Source: Alistipes sp.
GTDB taxonomy: Bacteria > Bacteroidota > Bacteroidia > Bacteroidales > Rikenellaceae
Direction of reading: 5' to 3'
NCBI GenBank assembly: GCA_017555805.1
Contig: JAFZFR010000040.1
Location: 1-52,189 of the forward strand
DNA length: 52,189 nucleotides
Shown in pieces: positions 1 to 9,497 of the stretch. Positions within the stretch are counted from its first letter, which is position 1; each line of letters opens with the position of its first letter. A program made the position numbers and the translations under genes. Below the pieces are notes generated by a model, which was not told where the DNA came from, did no database searches, and saw nothing but the letters and a program-made list of their open reading frames with translations.

Positions 1-833
1 CATTGGCGGCGCAGACAGACCCCTGCAAGACATTCGTTTGTGCAGATTTCAATCAGGGTAAGATTTTTGAGTTCCAGGATGGTAAAATCGTGTGGGAGCA
101 TCGTGCCCCAGCCTCAAATGATGTGTGGGTGTTGAAGAACGGCAACCGCCTCTTCTCCACAGGTCGTGGCGTGTTGGAGGTTACGGTTGAGAAGGATACC
201 GTATTTTGCTATAAATCTCCTGACAGTGAGGTCTTTGCGTGTCAGCGCCTGAAGAATGGCAACACCTTCGTGGGCGAGTGTACATCGGGACGATTGCTGG
301 AGATAAACAAGAAGGGCAAGATTGTCAAGGAGGTGAACATCGGTCCTGGCGACCCATACTTTATGCGTAATGCCCGCCGTCTTGACAACGGACACTATCT
401 GATAGCCCACTACGGCGGTAAGCGCGTTGCGGAGTACGACAAGAGAGGTCGTCTTGTGTGGGAGGCACCAATCGCGGGTGGCGCTCACTCGGTTGCTTGC
501 CTGAAGAATGGTCATATCATTGTTGCATCGACCGACAAGGCTCGTGACCCAAAAATCACCGAGTTTGACAAGAAGCGCAATGTCGTGTGGGAGTTGTCGA
601 ATGCCGACCTTGAGGGCAACCCAATGCAGTTTATGTCGGGCTTCCAGTATCTGCCCGAGAGTGACTCGTTCCTTTTGACCAACTGGAAGGGTCACAATAT
701 GGCATCCGATGTGCCGCTTATCCTGTGGGTGAGCCGCGACAAGAAGATTCTCGGCACTATGCCCGCACACGAGCGTCTGGTGACAGTTGCATCAATCTTT
801 ATAGAAGGCAGTTCAACTCGCCATAACCACTAA
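1..833 (+). CDS. Secreted beta-propeller repeat protein, 5' end cut off by the window
   Basis: The frame is open from the first bases and no convincing start is visible, so the gene begins upstream of the window. The first residues (LAAQTDPC) look like the end of a signal peptide with a cut near Ala-Ala-Gln, which would place the product in the periplasm or outside the cell. The roughly 275 visible residues contain recurring blades of the type LKNGN/LDNGH followed by a short hydrophobic strand and then EYDKRGRLVWE or EFDKKRNVVWE. This is the pattern of PQQ-like or WD40-like beta-propellers. Substrate and function cannot be told from sequence; such folds often serve as binding scaffolds or as enzymes on sugars or lipids. 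The gene ends with tandem stop codons and converges on aspS across a bidirectional terminator. Confidence 0.7.
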   Translation, partial: LAAQTDPCKTFVCADFNQGKIFEFQDGKIVWEHRAPASNDVWVLKNGNRLFSTGRGVLEVTVEKDTVFCYKSPDSEVFACQRLKNGNTFVGECTSGRLLEINKKGKIVKEVNIGPGDPYFMRNARRLDNGHYLIAHYGGKRVAEYDKRGRLVWEAPIAGGAHSVACLKNGHIIVASTDKARDPKITEFDKKRNVVWELSNADLEGNPMQFMSGFQYLPESDSFLLTNWKGHNMASDVPLILWVSRDKKILGTMPAHERLVTVASIFIEGSSTRHNH

Positions 834-851
834 TAAACCACTGATAAAGAC

Positions 852-884
852 AAGAAAGGCGACCCGAAAAGGTCGCCTTCTCTA
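852..884. terminator. Bidirectional terminator between the propeller gene and aspS
   Basis: Inverted repeat AAGGCGACC (856-864) / GGTCGCCTT (871-879) with a 6-nt loop. T-rich sequence follows it on the plus strand and a short T-containing stretch on the minus strand. It sits between two convergent genes. Confidence 0.8.
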
Positions 885-902
885 TTATAATAAGGTAAAA
901 CC

Positions 903-2657
903 TTACTCTGGCTTAACCAGCGAGAGGTACAACTCGTCGAGCTGCGACTGGTCGATAACTGATGGAGCATCCAACATCACATCGCGACCCGCATTGTTCT
1001 TTGGGAATGCGATGTAGTCGCGGATAGACTCCGAGCCACCGAACAACGAGCACAAACGGTCGAAACCGAATGCCAAACCACCGTGAGGAGGCGCACCGAA
1101 CTTAAACGCGTTCATCAGGAAGCCGAACTGCTCCTCTGCCTTCTCTGGTGTGAAGCCCAAAATCTTGAAGATGAGTGCCTGCAACTGTGCATCGTGGATA
1201 CGGATTGAACCGCCACCAATCTCTGTGCCGTTACATACAAAGTCGTATGCGTTGGCGCGTACACGACCTGGGTCGCTCTCAAGATACTGAACATCCTCTG
1301 GCTTTGGCGATGTGAATGGGTGGTGCATAGCGTAGTAGCGCTCTGTCTCGTCGTCCCACTCGAACATTGGGAAATCGACAATCCACAATGGAGCGAACTT
1401 CTTTGGGTCGCGCAAGCCGAGCAACTCGCCCACATGCAGACGCAACGCGCAGAGTTGAGTGAGAGCCTTGAACTTCTTGCCGCAGAGTACCAACATAAGG
1501 TCGCCTGGCTTTGCCTCCATACGCTCGGCGATAGCCTGCAAATCCTCTGGTGAGAAGAACTTATCGATTGATGACTTGAGGTTGCCCTGCTCGTCCATAC
1601 GAATCCATACCAAGCCCTTTGCACCCACTTGTGGACGCTTTACATAGTCTGTGAGGGCGTCAATCTGCTTGCGTGTGTAGCCCGCGCAACCAGTAGCGGC
1701 GAAACCTACAACATACTCCGCATCGTCAAACACTGGGAATGAGTGGCCGTGTGCGAGGTCGGTGATGTCGTGGAACTCCATACCGAAGCGCAAGTCTGGC
1801 TTATCTGAACCATACTTCTCCATCGCCTCAATCCAAGGCATACGCTGGAATGGCTCGTTGAACTCGATGTTCATCACATCCTTGAACATATACTTTGCCC
1901 AGCCCTCGAAGATCTCCAATACATCCTCCTGCTCAACGAATGACATCTCGCAGTCAATCTGTGTAAACTCTGGCTGACGGTCAGCACGGAGGTCCTCATC
2001 GCGGAAGCAACGCACAATCTGGAAGTAGCGGTCGTAACCTGCCACCATCAAGAGTTGCTTCAGGGTCTGTGGTGACTGTGGGAGGGCGTAGAACTGGTTA
2101 GGGTTCATACGGCTTGGCACCACGAAGTCACGCGCACCCTCTGGAGTAGAGCCCACAAGGTAAGGAGTCTCAATCTCGAGGAAACCCTCCTTGTCGAGGA
2201 ATGTGCGGATAGCAATCGCCATGCGGTGACGCAACTCCATATTGCGCTGAAGAGGTGGACGGCGAAGGTCGAGGTAGCGGTACTTCATACGGAGGTCGTC
2301 GCCACCGTCAGAGTTTTCCTCGATAGTGAATGGAGGTGTCTGTGCCTCGTTGAGGATTTTAACCTCCTGGGCAGCAACCTCGATGTCGCCTGTAGGCATC
2401 TTTGGGTTCTTTGATGAGCGCTCGATAACATTACCTGTTACCTGAAGAACGAACTCACGACCCAACTTCTGTGCAGCCTCGCGAGCCTGCTCTGGCGAGT
2501 TCTCCTCCACTACAATCTGTGTGATGCCGTAGCGGTCACGCAGGTCGATGAATGTCATCGCACCCAGGTTACGCACCTTCTGCACCCAACCAGCGAGTGT
2601 AACGCTCTGACCTACATTTTCGATGCGCAACTCGCCACAAGTATGACTTCTATACAT
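903..2657 (-). CDS. aspS: Aspartate--tRNA ligase
   Basis: This is a class II aminoacyl-tRNA synthetase of 584 residues that charges tRNA-Asp with aspartate in the cytoplasm. An N-terminal OB-fold anticodon-binding domain covers about residues 1-110 ([20 protein letters not shown]). The catalytic domain carries motif 2 at 218-231 ([14 protein letters not shown]) and motif 3 near 526-535 ([10 protein letters not shown]). Between them lies the insertion domain typical of bacterial AspRS, at roughly residues 290-420. Length is normal for the bacterial family. It is transcribed alone from a TATCTTTG box, with an estimated 5' leader of only about 25 nt. Whether it also charges tRNA-Asn (a non-discriminating enzyme) cannot be settled here. 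Confidence 0.97.
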   Translation of the reverse strand: MYRSHTCGELRIENVGQSVTLAGWVQKVRNLGAMTFIDLRDRYGITQIVVEENSPEQAREAAQKLGREFVLQVTGNVIERSSKNPKMPTGDIEVAAQEVKILNEAQTPPFTIEENSDGGDDLRMKYRYLDLRRPPLQRNMELRHRMAIAIRTFLDKEGFLEIETPYLVGSTPEGARDFVVPSRMNPNQFYALPQSPQTLKQLLMVAGYDRYFQIVRCFRDEDLRADRQPEFTQIDCEMSFVEQEDVLEIFEGWAKYMFKDVMNIEFNEPFQRMPWIEAMEKYGSDKPDLRFGMEFHDITDLAHGHSFPVFDDAEYVVGFAATGCAGYTRKQIDALTDYVKRPQVGAKGLVWIRMDEQGNLKSSIDKFFSPEDLQAIAERMEAKPGDLMLVLCGKKFKALTQLCALRLHVGELLGLRDPKKFAPLWIVDFPMFEWDDETERYYAMHHPFTSPKPEDVQYLESDPGRVRANAYDFVCNGTEIGGGSIRIHDAQLQALIFKILGFTPEKAEEQFGFLMNAFKFGAPPHGGLAFGFDRLCSLFGGSESIRDYIAFPKNNAGRDVMLDAPSVIDQSQLDELYLSLVKPE

Positions 2658-2689
2658 TTTATTTCGTTTTTAGTTTGTTTCCTATCACG

Positions 2690-2697
2690 CAAAGATA
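2690..2697 (-). promoter_or_regulatory. aspS promoter, -7 box
   Basis: The minus strand reads TATCTTTG, an exact match to the Bacteroidota -7 consensus TAnnTTTG, 33 nt before the aspS ATG. No clear -33 TTTG is seen. Confidence 0.6.
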
Positions 2698-2767
2698 ATA
2701 ATTTTTGTAGAATGTTAAATCGTTATTCGCCGATATTTGCTCTTTGCCTCCGCCCAAGGGCGAAAAA

Positions 2768-2799
2768 TTTGTTTATTTTCGTTGATTTTACTATTTTAG
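2768..2799 (+). promoter_or_regulatory. Candidate tadA promoter
   Basis: TTTG at 2768-2771, a 20-bp spacer, then TATTTTAG (one mismatch to TAnnTTTG), ending 20 nt before the chosen tadA start. The spacing equals that of the stronger promoters in this window. Confidence 0.45.
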
Positions 2800-2819
2800 T
2801 CGGGTTAAAAAGCACAGAA

Positions 2820-3269
2820 ATGGAGAAAAATAGCATCGAAACGGATAAAAAGTTCATGAGTATGGCAATAGATGAGGCACGCCTTGCGTTAAAGGAGAAA
2901 GAGGTGCCCATCGGAGCGGTTGTCGTGTGTCAGGGCAGGGTGATTGGTCGTGGTCATAACCTTGTGGAGACTCTTTGCGATGCTACGGCTCACGCCGAGA
3001 TGCAGTCGATAACGGCTGCGGCGGCGATGCTGGGTGGCAAGTACCTGAAGGGGTGTACATTGTATGTGACGGTCGAGCCCTGCATAATGTGTGCTGGAGC
3101 GCTGGCGTGGAGTCAGATTGACCGCATAGTATATGGTGCCGACGACCCCAAACGAGGCTACACCACCGTCGAGGGCAGAATCTTACACCCTAAGACCCAG
3201 GTCGAGAGGGGCGTGTTGAGAGAGGAGTGTGAGCAGTTGATGAAGGATTTTTTTAAGTCGTTGCGATAA
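2820..3269 (+). CDS. tadA: tRNA-specific adenosine deaminase
   Basis: TadA converts adenosine 34 to inosine in the wobble position of tRNA-Arg(ACG). The 149-residue product has the cytidine-deaminase fold: zinc ligand and proton shuttle His58-Ala-Glu60 (HAEMQSI) and the second zinc motif PCIMC with Cys88 and Cys91. The reading frame stays open back to 2643, but I chose the ATG at 2820 because it gives the normal family length, the extra N-terminus resembles nothing, and a promoter-like element lies just upstream. It is divergent from aspS, and no terminator is seen before the next promoter at 3307. Confidence 0.93.
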   Translation: MEKNSIETDKKFMSMAIDEARLALKEKEVPIGAVVVCQGRVIGRGHNLVETLCDATAHAEMQSITAAAAMLGGKYLKGCTLYVTVEPCIMCAGALAWSQIDRIVYGADDPKRGYTTVEGRILHPKTQVERGVLREECEQLMKDFFKSLR

Positions 3270-3306
3270 AATTACCATAAATATGTAATAGTGCGCGGGT
3301 TAAAAT

Positions 3307-3337
3307 TTTGCAGTAACGAAAAAATACCCTAACTTTG
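3307..3337 (+). promoter_or_regulatory. Promoter of the secreted TPR gene
   Basis: TTTG (3307-3310), 19-bp spacer, TAACTTTG (3330-3337). This is a textbook Bacteroidota promoter. It leaves an A/T-rich 5' leader of about 55-60 nt before the ATG at 3400, common in well-expressed genes of this phylum. Confidence 0.8.
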
Positions 3338-3399
3338 CCCCTCGAAATTGGGATAAGAAATAATTTAATAACCTATAAACAATTAATTAACTCAAAATT

Positions 3400-4365
3400 A
3401 TGAAAAAGTTTGTTTTGATGGTAGTAGCGGTTTTGGGCTTCTCATTCGCCCAGGCGCAGAGCGTAGTAGAGACCTACAACGAGGCTTCAAAGGCTGTTCA
3501 GGCGAAGGATTTCGCAAAGGCTGCTCAGCTCTATGAGACAGTTATCGCTGAGGGTTCAGAGGAGGAGGACGCAACTATCGTTGGTTGTGTGAAGAACGCA
3601 AAGAACAACCTCCCAGTAATGTATGTTTACATGGGTAAGTTGGCTGCAGGTGCTGCAACAAAGTTGGAGGATGCAGAGGCTAAGGATGCAAAGTTTGCCG
3701 AGGCTATCAAGGCTTTGGAGACTGCTGTTGCGAAGGCAAAGTCTTACCGCAACACAAAGGCACAGGCAACTGCTAACACTACAATTGCACAGGTTTACCA
3801 GACTCACGGTGGTGGCTATTTCAACAATGGCGACTACGCAAAGGCTATCGAGATCTTCTCGAAGGGTTACGCCGCTAACAACAAGAATACTGATCTTGCT
3901 ATGATGCTCGCAGAGAGCCACTTCAAGTCAAACAACTACGCCCAGGGCGTTAAGATTTGCTCGGAGGTTGCTGCTTTGCCAAGCCCAAAGTATGATGCTG
4001 CTATCGCTGCTGCAAAGGCAAAGATGGGTCTTTATACTAACAACAAGATTGCAGAGTTGCAGAAGGCTAACGACTTCGACGGCATCATCGCAATGTCGGA
4101 GACTATCGCTGACAAGGCTCTCGCACAGAAGGTTTTGGTTCAGGCTTACTTCTTGAAGAAGGACTACGCAAAGGTAATCGAGATTGGTGAGGCTGCTGCT
4201 GCATTGCAGACTGACGACGAGAGCAAGAGCGCAGTTTACTTCAACCTCGGTTCTGCTTACAATGCAAAGGAGAACAAGGCGAAGGCTATCGAGTGCTTGA
4301 ACAAGGTTACAGTTGAGCCATACGCAACACCAGCGAAGGCTGCCGTAGCAGAGTTGTCAAAGTAA
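3400..4365 (+). CDS. Secreted tetratricopeptide repeat protein
   Basis: The 321-residue product starts with a clear signal peptide (MKKFVLMVVAVLGFSFAQAQS, cut near residue 20), so it is exported to the periplasm. The rest is helical and built from TPR-like units, for example GGYFNNGDYAKAIEIFSKGY and AVYFNLGSAYNAKENKAKAI, rich in Ala and Lys. TPR proteins act as protein-protein scaffolds; the partner here is unknown. Codon choice is strongly biased (aag Lys, ggt Gly, gct/gca Ala), as in susC and susD, which together with the strong promoter suggests high expression. It is monocistronic, closed by a hairpin terminator. Confidence 0.85.
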   Translation: MKKFVLMVVAVLGFSFAQAQSVVETYNEASKAVQAKDFAKAAQLYETVIAEGSEEEDATIVGCVKNAKNNLPVMYVYMGKLAAGAATKLEDAEAKDAKFAEAIKALETAVAKAKSYRNTKAQATANTTIAQVYQTHGGGYFNNGDYAKAIEIFSKGYAANNKNTDLAMMLAESHFKSNNYAQGVKICSEVAALPSPKYDAAIAAAKAKMGLYTNNKIAELQKANDFDGIIAMSETIADKALAQKVLVQAYFLKKDYAKVIEIGEAAAALQTDDESKSAVYFNLGSAYNAKENKAKAIECLNKVTVEPYATPAKAAVAELSK

Positions 4366-4384
4366 TTTAACCTTACTTGCAAAT

Positions 4385-4416
4385 AAAACCCGCATCCTCA
4401 AGGTGCGGGTTTTTTG
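4385..4416. terminator. Terminator between the TPR gene and malQ
   Basis: Stem ACCCGCA / TGCGGGT, extended inside by CCT/AGG, followed on the plus strand by a T6 run. On the minus strand the hairpin is followed by TTTTATTT, so it can also end the malQ transcript. Confidence 0.85.
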
Positions 4417-4484
4417 TGTGCCTATGTGGGGCGGTGTCGCTTGTTTGCGGTTGTTGCAACGCGTTGCCACCCGTCTGACTGCTT

Positions 4485-6938
4485 TTATCGCAGGTCGGTG
4501 AGTTGCTTTATGGCGGCGTTGAACGATTTTGCGCCGAACAACTGCTCCAATGTGATATGCATACGGTAGCGCCAGTAGTGGTTAGGATCGGCGGGGATGT
4601 TGATGCGCTCGCCCTCGGGGTCACGCTGACGCAGTGACTCATCTATCGCCAGCCAGTCCTGCAACGGCAGAATGGCAAGGATTGAGTTCGAGAGCATCTC
4701 GCGCTCGACAATCTTGTGCGCCGTAGCACCCGAGCAGACAGCCTCTGCTTCGCCCTTCAGACCCAGCACCTCGTTCCAGTATTGCTGTGTGAGGGTTTTA
4801 TCCTCCTGCCACCAGCCGCGGATGTTCGACATATCGTGAGTGGATGTGGCTGCCACCGAGAGGTATGGGTAACGGCTTGTGTCACCGAAGTTTACGCCCA
4901 TCTGCTTTGGCATTCGCTCAATCTCCAGCGAGAGTATCTTCTCATCGTTCATCACCTCGGGCACGCACGCAGGAATCATACCCAGGTCCTCGCCGCAGGT
5001 GAGCATCTTTGTAGATGACATCAGCGCTGGCAGACGCTTCAGCGCACACTCGCGCCAGAAGTCGTTGTGGCGGTGATAGAAGAACTCCTCGTGCAACTGC
5101 ATATATCTCTGCTGCTGGCTCTCGGTAAGGCTCTTGAACGCCTCGGTCTTGTAGCCCTCGATGCGTGGCGTGTAGCCGCCCTCGGGGTAGGGGACAAAGA
5201 GCGCATCGGTCGAGGTGTAGTCCGCCTCGTCGTATGTTGGAAGGTCGAGCGTCAAACCGCATTGGGCAATCTCCTGCTTGGTGTAGGGGCGCGAAGGGTA
5301 GAAGTGACCCAGAATAGCGCTCTGCGCCTGGCGTGGCACCTCCCAGATGCGGAAGAAACCGAGGATGTGGTCGATGCGGTAGGCGTCGAAGTAACGCGCC
5401 ATCTTCGCCAGTCGGCGCTGCCACCACTTATATCCATCCTCCGCCATCTTTGCCCAATTATATGTCGGGAAACCCCAGTTCTGACCATCGGCGGCAAAGG
5501 CATCAGGCGGAGCACCCGCCGACATCGAAGTGTTGTAGAGTTCAGGCTCGCACCAAACATCCACGCTGCGTGGCGATACGCCGATAGGGATGTCGCCCTT
5601 GAGCGCCACACCCAGCGAGTGGGCATAACGACACACCTCGCTTAACTCTGCGTCAAGCAGATATTGAATAAAGTAATAAAAATTTACTTTTCGATAATTC
5701 TTTTTGATATAGCGCTCCACCTCCTCGCCGTTGTAGGCAGAGAGTTCCGCCCACTGCGTAAAGTCGGTTGTGGAGTACTTGTCGCGCAGGGTGCAGTATG
5801 TCGCATAAGGTGTCAGCCAAGCCTCGCTCTCGGCGAAGAATGAAAGGTAGGACTTTGTAGCCAAAACCGCCTCGCCGCAGAGTTTGTAGAGTTCCTTTAA
5901 GAAACTCATCTTCAACTTGATAGACTTTTCGTAATCAACCACGCTCTTCTTGTTGAGCGCAGCGCCACGCGCGCTATATTTTTCTACGATGGCGTCAATC
6001 TGCTCGCCCACAGCCTCGCCCACAGCCGCCTTGCAACACTCTGCCGCCGCCTTTGCGCCGAGGTAGAGTGGGTGGAGAGCGAAGGATGAAATGGCGTTGT
6101 AGGGGTAGGAGTCGCGCCACGAGAATGATGCCGAGGTGTCGTTGATAGGCAGGGTCTGGATGATTGACATACCCACCGCCTTCGCCCAGCGCGCCATAGG
6201 CTTCAGGTCGCTGAACTCGCCCACGCCCCAACTGCTCTCGCTACGGAGTGAGAAGATAGGTATCGCAACGCCCGCACCGCGCCACAACTTCTGGTCGGTG
6301 GTGCGTAGTCGCAGACCGCTCACAACGGTAATCTCCGAGTCGGTGAATGGGATAAGGCGGTTGTCGCCACACTCGAAACGCTTGAAGTTGCCCTCAAGGT
6401 CGGTCGTGATGAATTTATACTCTGCGCCAGCGCTCTCCTGTGGGATAAGCACACGCCATACGGGGGCTGCGGCATCGTTCATCGCAAGAGCCTTGTCGGT
6501 GCACCATCCGCCGAGGGCAGAGTTGCCACCCACAACGGCCAGTCGCTCGTCGGGGCGCAGGGTAGGTGCCTCCACCTCAAGCAAAATCTTTCCCGCCGTG
6601 GGCTTTAGTTGCTTGCGGTCGCGCTTTGTGCGGCGCAGAGCACCCTCGGTGAAGAAGGACGAGTAGAACGGCTGCTCGGCTGGCATATCCCACCAGCGGT
6701 CGTAGATTGTGACGGAGCAGTCAGCCGCCGCAATTTTGCGTGAGTGCTTCTCCTTACGCGCTACCTTGCCGTCAGTACCGCGCACCTCATAGTGGTAGGT
6801 GGCGTTTGGCTTCACATCGCAAGTGGCGCTCCAGAGTCCGTTGCCACCCTGATGCATCGCGTGGCTCTTGCCCGCAATGACAATGTGCAGCGACTCATTG
6901 GAAGGAGTAAAATATTCAATGCAGAATCTGATTTTCAT
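4485..6938 (-). CDS. malQ: 4-alpha-glucanotransferase (amylomaltase) with tandem starch-binding domains
   Basis: MalQ transfers alpha-1,4-glucan segments between malto-oligosaccharides and releases glucose; it is a cytoplasmic enzyme. The 817-residue chain has two N-terminal CBM20-like modules (about 1-95 and 115-210), then a GH77 catalytic domain from about 222. The putative nucleophile is Asp523 (RIDHILGF) and the acid/base is Glu650 (CGEDLGMIP). The family segment SRYPYLSVAATSTHDM is also present. The tandem-CBM20 architecture resembles the long amylomaltases of Bacteroidota and plant DPE2 rather than the shorter E. coli enzyme. It begins 17 nt after the upstream outer-membrane gene and is probably cotranscribed with it. 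No amylase or maltose regulator lies nearby. Confidence 0.93.
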   Translation of the reverse strand: MKIRFCIEYFTPSNESLHIVIAGKSHAMHQGGNGLWSATCDVKPNATYHYEVRGTDGKVARKEKHSRKIAAADCSVTIYDRWWDMPAEQPFYSSFFTEGALRRTKRDRKQLKPTAGKILLEVEAPTLRPDERLAVVGGNSALGGWCTDKALAMNDAAAPVWRVLIPQESAGAEYKFITTDLEGNFKRFECGDNRLIPFTDSEITVVSGLRLRTTDQKLWRGAGVAIPIFSLRSESSWGVGEFSDLKPMARWAKAVGMSIIQTLPINDTSASFSWRDSYPYNAISSFALHPLYLGAKAAAECCKAAVGEAVGEQIDAIVEKYSARGAALNKKSVVDYEKSIKLKMSFLKELYKLCGEAVLATKSYLSFFAESEAWLTPYATYCTLRDKYSTTDFTQWAELSAYNGEEVERYIKKNYRKVNFYYFIQYLLDAELSEVCRYAHSLGVALKGDIPIGVSPRSVDVWCEPELYNTSMSAGAPPDAFAADGQNWGFPTYNWAKMAEDGYKWWQRRLAKMARYFDAYRIDHILGFFRIWEVPRQAQSAILGHFYPSRPYTKQEIAQCGLTLDLPTYDEADYTSTDALFVPYPEGGYTPRIEGYKTEAFKSLTESQQQRYMQLHEEFFYHRHNDFWRECALKRLPALMSSTKMLTCGEDLGMIPACVPEVMNDEKILSLEIERMPKQMGVNFGDTSRYPYLSVAATSTHDMSNIRGWWQEDKTLTQQYWNEVLGLKGEAEAVCSGATAHKIVEREMLSNSILAILPLQDWLAIDESLRQRDPEGERINIPADPNHYWRYRMHITLEQLFGAKSFNAAIKQLTDLR

Positions 6939-6955
6939 ATCTCTATAAGGTTGTT

Positions 6956-9361
6956 TTAGAAGTCTTTACCCTCGAAGATAGTGCCCTGCGTCACAGCGCC
7001 CGTATGCTCCTTGTGCTTTGAGTTGAAGGCGTAACTTAACGAGAATACTATGTTAGGGTATTTGGGTTTTACGCGTGTTACGGAGTTCAGCGTGGGCGAG
7101 ATGCGGTAGTTGTCGTATCGCGCCGTACGCAGTATGTCGTGCATCACAACCGAGGCGGTCAGGCGGTTGGAGAATAGTTGCTGGCGCAGAGCCACATCGA
7201 AGTAGTAGTAGGCATCCTCGCGACCCTGCGAGAGGACGGTAGGACCTACGACATTGGCATCCACCTGAAGGCGTGTGCTCTTGCCGAGTGTGAAGTTGTT
7301 TATCATCGAGGCCGCGTAGCCAGTGTTTGTGGCGTCGGTGCAACCCTCGTATTTTGCCGTGAACTTATAGTCGTAGAGGCTGCCGTTCAGCGTGATATCC
7401 CACTTTGGTGTTGCCTTGATGCGGGCACTTAACTCCACGCCCCAACTGCGGTCGTCACCCGCATTGATAAGCGAGTCGAGCGTCACACCTGGCTCATACG
7501 CCACCCTGACGCGCTCCCTGACATCGGTCCTGTCGCGGTAGAAGGCGGTGAGGGCGAGCGAGTGCTTCTCGGCTATGCGCTTGCGGTAACCCACCTCGGC
7601 GGAGTGGATATATTCGGGTGCGATGTCGGGATTACCCGTCATCTTGGTGTAGTAGTCCTCGTAGGTGATGTAGGGCTCCAACTGCCAGATACCTGGTCGG
7701 TTAGTGCGGTAGGAGTAACCCGCAGTGAGGGTGTTGTTATCGTTCAGCGCGTACGCCAGGTGCGCCGAAGGGAACAACTCTGTACGCTTGATGTAACGGC
7801 TTGCGCCCTCGATGGCGATAGTCATCTCGTCGATGGTGTGGTCGGCGCGCACGCCAGCATCCACCTCGAGGTTGCCGAATGAGTGGTTGAGCATCAGGTA
7901 TGCAGAGTGAATCTGTCGGCGGTAGTAGAATGGCGTGTAGAGGTCATCCTGCCAGATGAAATCATGCGCTGGGCGGTCCCAGTACTTGATGTTGTAGTCG
8001 CCGTGCTCGCTGTATGATGTGAACTGATAGCCCACCTCCGCCTTGCCCTTGGGCGAGTAGTTGAGCGTATAGTTCGCTGCGGCGTCGATGTCCCAGTGGT
8101 GCTCGCTCTCGTAGCCGCGTGTGCCCTCGTAGCGTGTACCCGAGAGTTCAAACATATTGCTCTCGGTGTACTCCAGCGCGTACCAGTCGTAGCGTATGCG
8201 GCTCGTAAGGCTGAATATGTCGCCGCGCTCATTTATCTTCCAGACATAGTCGGTTGAAATCTGCGCCAACTGCTTCTCGTTGGAGTAGCGGTCGTGGCTG
8301 TTGAAAATCTGGTCGATGATGATTTCGCCGTTGCGTCTGCGGTCCTCATCGTAGAGCATATCGCCGCCACGCGCGGTCTTCATCATTCCGCTCTGCGCCT
8401 CGATGGCGAGCGAATGGTCATTTTTTGCGAACTCCCAGCCCAGACGACCCACATAGGTCGAGTTGTTGCGCTGGCGTGTGCCGTTTGCGACGGAGGTTGT
8501 GGTGAACTCATCCACGATGGTGGTCTTGGTCTGGTCGAAGTCACTCTTACCCCTATCCTCGGCCGCCGTGCCGCCAATGTAGAAGCGGCTGTTGCCCTGC
8601 TTGTAACTCAATGTAAGGTCGGTGTTCCACGCCCCTATGGTGCTGCCCGAGGCGGTCATCGTGCCACTGAAACCCTCGTCGGCACTGCGCTTGGTGATGA
8701 TGTTGATGATACCCACATCGCCATCGGTCTTGTATCGCGCCGATGGGGTGGTGATAATCTCTATATCCTCGATGTTGGCGGCGGGAATCTGCGCCAAGGC
8801 CTGTGTGCCCTCCAAGGCACTCTGCTTGCCGTCAATATAGACCAGGAAACCAGTGCTGCCGCGGAACGATACGCCACCGTCGGCGTCGATGCGGATTGAG
8901 GGCGTCGAACTCAACACATCAATGGCCGTTCCGCCCGCTGCCGAGAGCGAGGCGTCGCCACTAATGCGCTGGCGGTCAAGTTTATAGACAATCTTATTCT
9001 TCTCGCCCGTAACGACAATCTCCTTTAGTCCAGTCTCAACCTCCTCAAGCGCGATTGTGCCGAGGTCGATGCTCTTGTCGCCAAACGCGATTTTCTCGCT
9101 GGTGTAGGGTTGGTAGCCTACGAGCGTTACCGAGAGATAAAACTCGCCCTTACGCACTCTTTCAATCGAGAAGAAACCATCGTTTACCGTAGCCGTCGCG
9201 ATTGTCGCATTGGCGTCGTCTGTTATGACCACATTAGCAAAGGCGATAGCCTGCTTCGATGCGCTATCCACCACGCGACCCTGAACTGCGGGCTCGGTCT
9301 GCGCCACCGCCGCAAGACCGACGAGCGCGAAAAATATAGATATAAGGTATCTTAACTTCAT
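6956..9361 (-). CDS. TonB-dependent receptor-like outer-membrane beta-barrel protein
   Basis: The product is 801 residues from the ATG at 9361, which begins a good signal peptide (MKLRYLISIFFALVGLAAVAQ). The open frame reaches 9439, but the extra 26 residues have no signal character. After the signal comes a carboxypeptidase-regulatory-like Ig domain (about 28-105, VQGRVVDSASKQAIAFANVV), then a plug-like segment (about 120-235, with DVLSSTPSIRI and GDVGIINIITKR), then a long aromatic-rich beta-barrel. This order fits the outer-membrane barrel family close to TonB receptors (OMP_b-brl_3 type). The ligand is unknown. Its place before malQ could hint at a glucan, but that is inference only. No SusD partner is next to it. 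Confidence 0.82.
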   Translation of the reverse strand: MKLRYLISIFFALVGLAAVAQTEPAVQGRVVDSASKQAIAFANVVITDDANATIATATVNDGFFSIERVRKGEFYLSVTLVGYQPYTSEKIAFGDKSIDLGTIALEEVETGLKEIVVTGEKNKIVYKLDRQRISGDASLSAAGGTAIDVLSSTPSIRIDADGGVSFRGSTGFLVYIDGKQSALEGTQALAQIPAANIEDIEIITTPSARYKTDGDVGIINIITKRSADEGFSGTMTASGSTIGAWNTDLTLSYKQGNSRFYIGGTAAEDRGKSDFDQTKTTIVDEFTTTSVANGTRQRNNSTYVGRLGWEFAKNDHSLAIEAQSGMMKTARGGDMLYDEDRRRNGEIIIDQIFNSHDRYSNEKQLAQISTDYVWKINERGDIFSLTSRIRYDWYALEYTESNMFELSGTRYEGTRGYESEHHWDIDAAANYTLNYSPKGKAEVGYQFTSYSEHGDYNIKYWDRPAHDFIWQDDLYTPFYYRRQIHSAYLMLNHSFGNLEVDAGVRADHTIDEMTIAIEGASRYIKRTELFPSAHLAYALNDNNTLTAGYSYRTNRPGIWQLEPYITYEDYYTKMTGNPDIAPEYIHSAEVGYRKRIAEKHSLALTAFYRDRTDVRERVRVAYEPGVTLDSLINAGDDRSWGVELSARIKATPKWDITLNGSLYDYKFTAKYEGCTDATNTGYAASMINNFTLGKSTRLQVDANVVGPTVLSQGREDAYYYFDVALRQQLFSNRLTASVVMHDILRTARYDNYRISPTLNSVTRVKPKYPNIVFSLSYAFNSKHKEHTGAVTQGTIFEGKDF

Positions 9362-9380
9362 TGGGTTGGTATATATATTA

Positions 9381-9388
9381 CAAAGATA
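9381..9388 (-). promoter_or_regulatory. Promoter of the outer-membrane barrel-malQ unit, -7 box
   Basis: The minus strand reads TATCTTTG, 20 nt before the chosen ATG at 9361. This supports that start, because the longer alternative would begin upstream of the promoter. No -33 element is clear. Confidence 0.55.
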
Positions 9389-9442
9389 GAAAAAATAGTG
9401 AATATTTATAGGATACGCTGCATAAATATATACCACCACAAA

Positions 9443-9473
9443 AGAAAAAAGGCTGCCAAACGAATTGACAGCC
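9443..9473 (-). terminator. Terminator after the rbsK-permease unit
   Basis: On the minus strand, GGCTGTCAA / TTTGGCAGCC forms a stem of about 9 bp with a TTCG-type loop, followed by TTTTTTC. It lies 25 nt after the permease stop codon. Confidence 0.85.
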
Positions 9474-9497
9474 CCAAAGTGTGTGAATCAGAGGGAA

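Noticed and set aside
114-770. 218-codon open frame opposite the beta-propeller gene
   Set aside because: Antisense shadow with no recognisable domain; the plus frame has clear repeats.
2643-2819. N-terminal extension of TadA by 59 residues
   Set aside because: It would begin within the aspS start region and cover the likely promoter; the ATG at 2820 gives normal length.
6136-6666. 176-codon plus-strand frame inside malQ
   Set aside because: Shadow of malQ; Arg/Ser/Pro-rich and without features.
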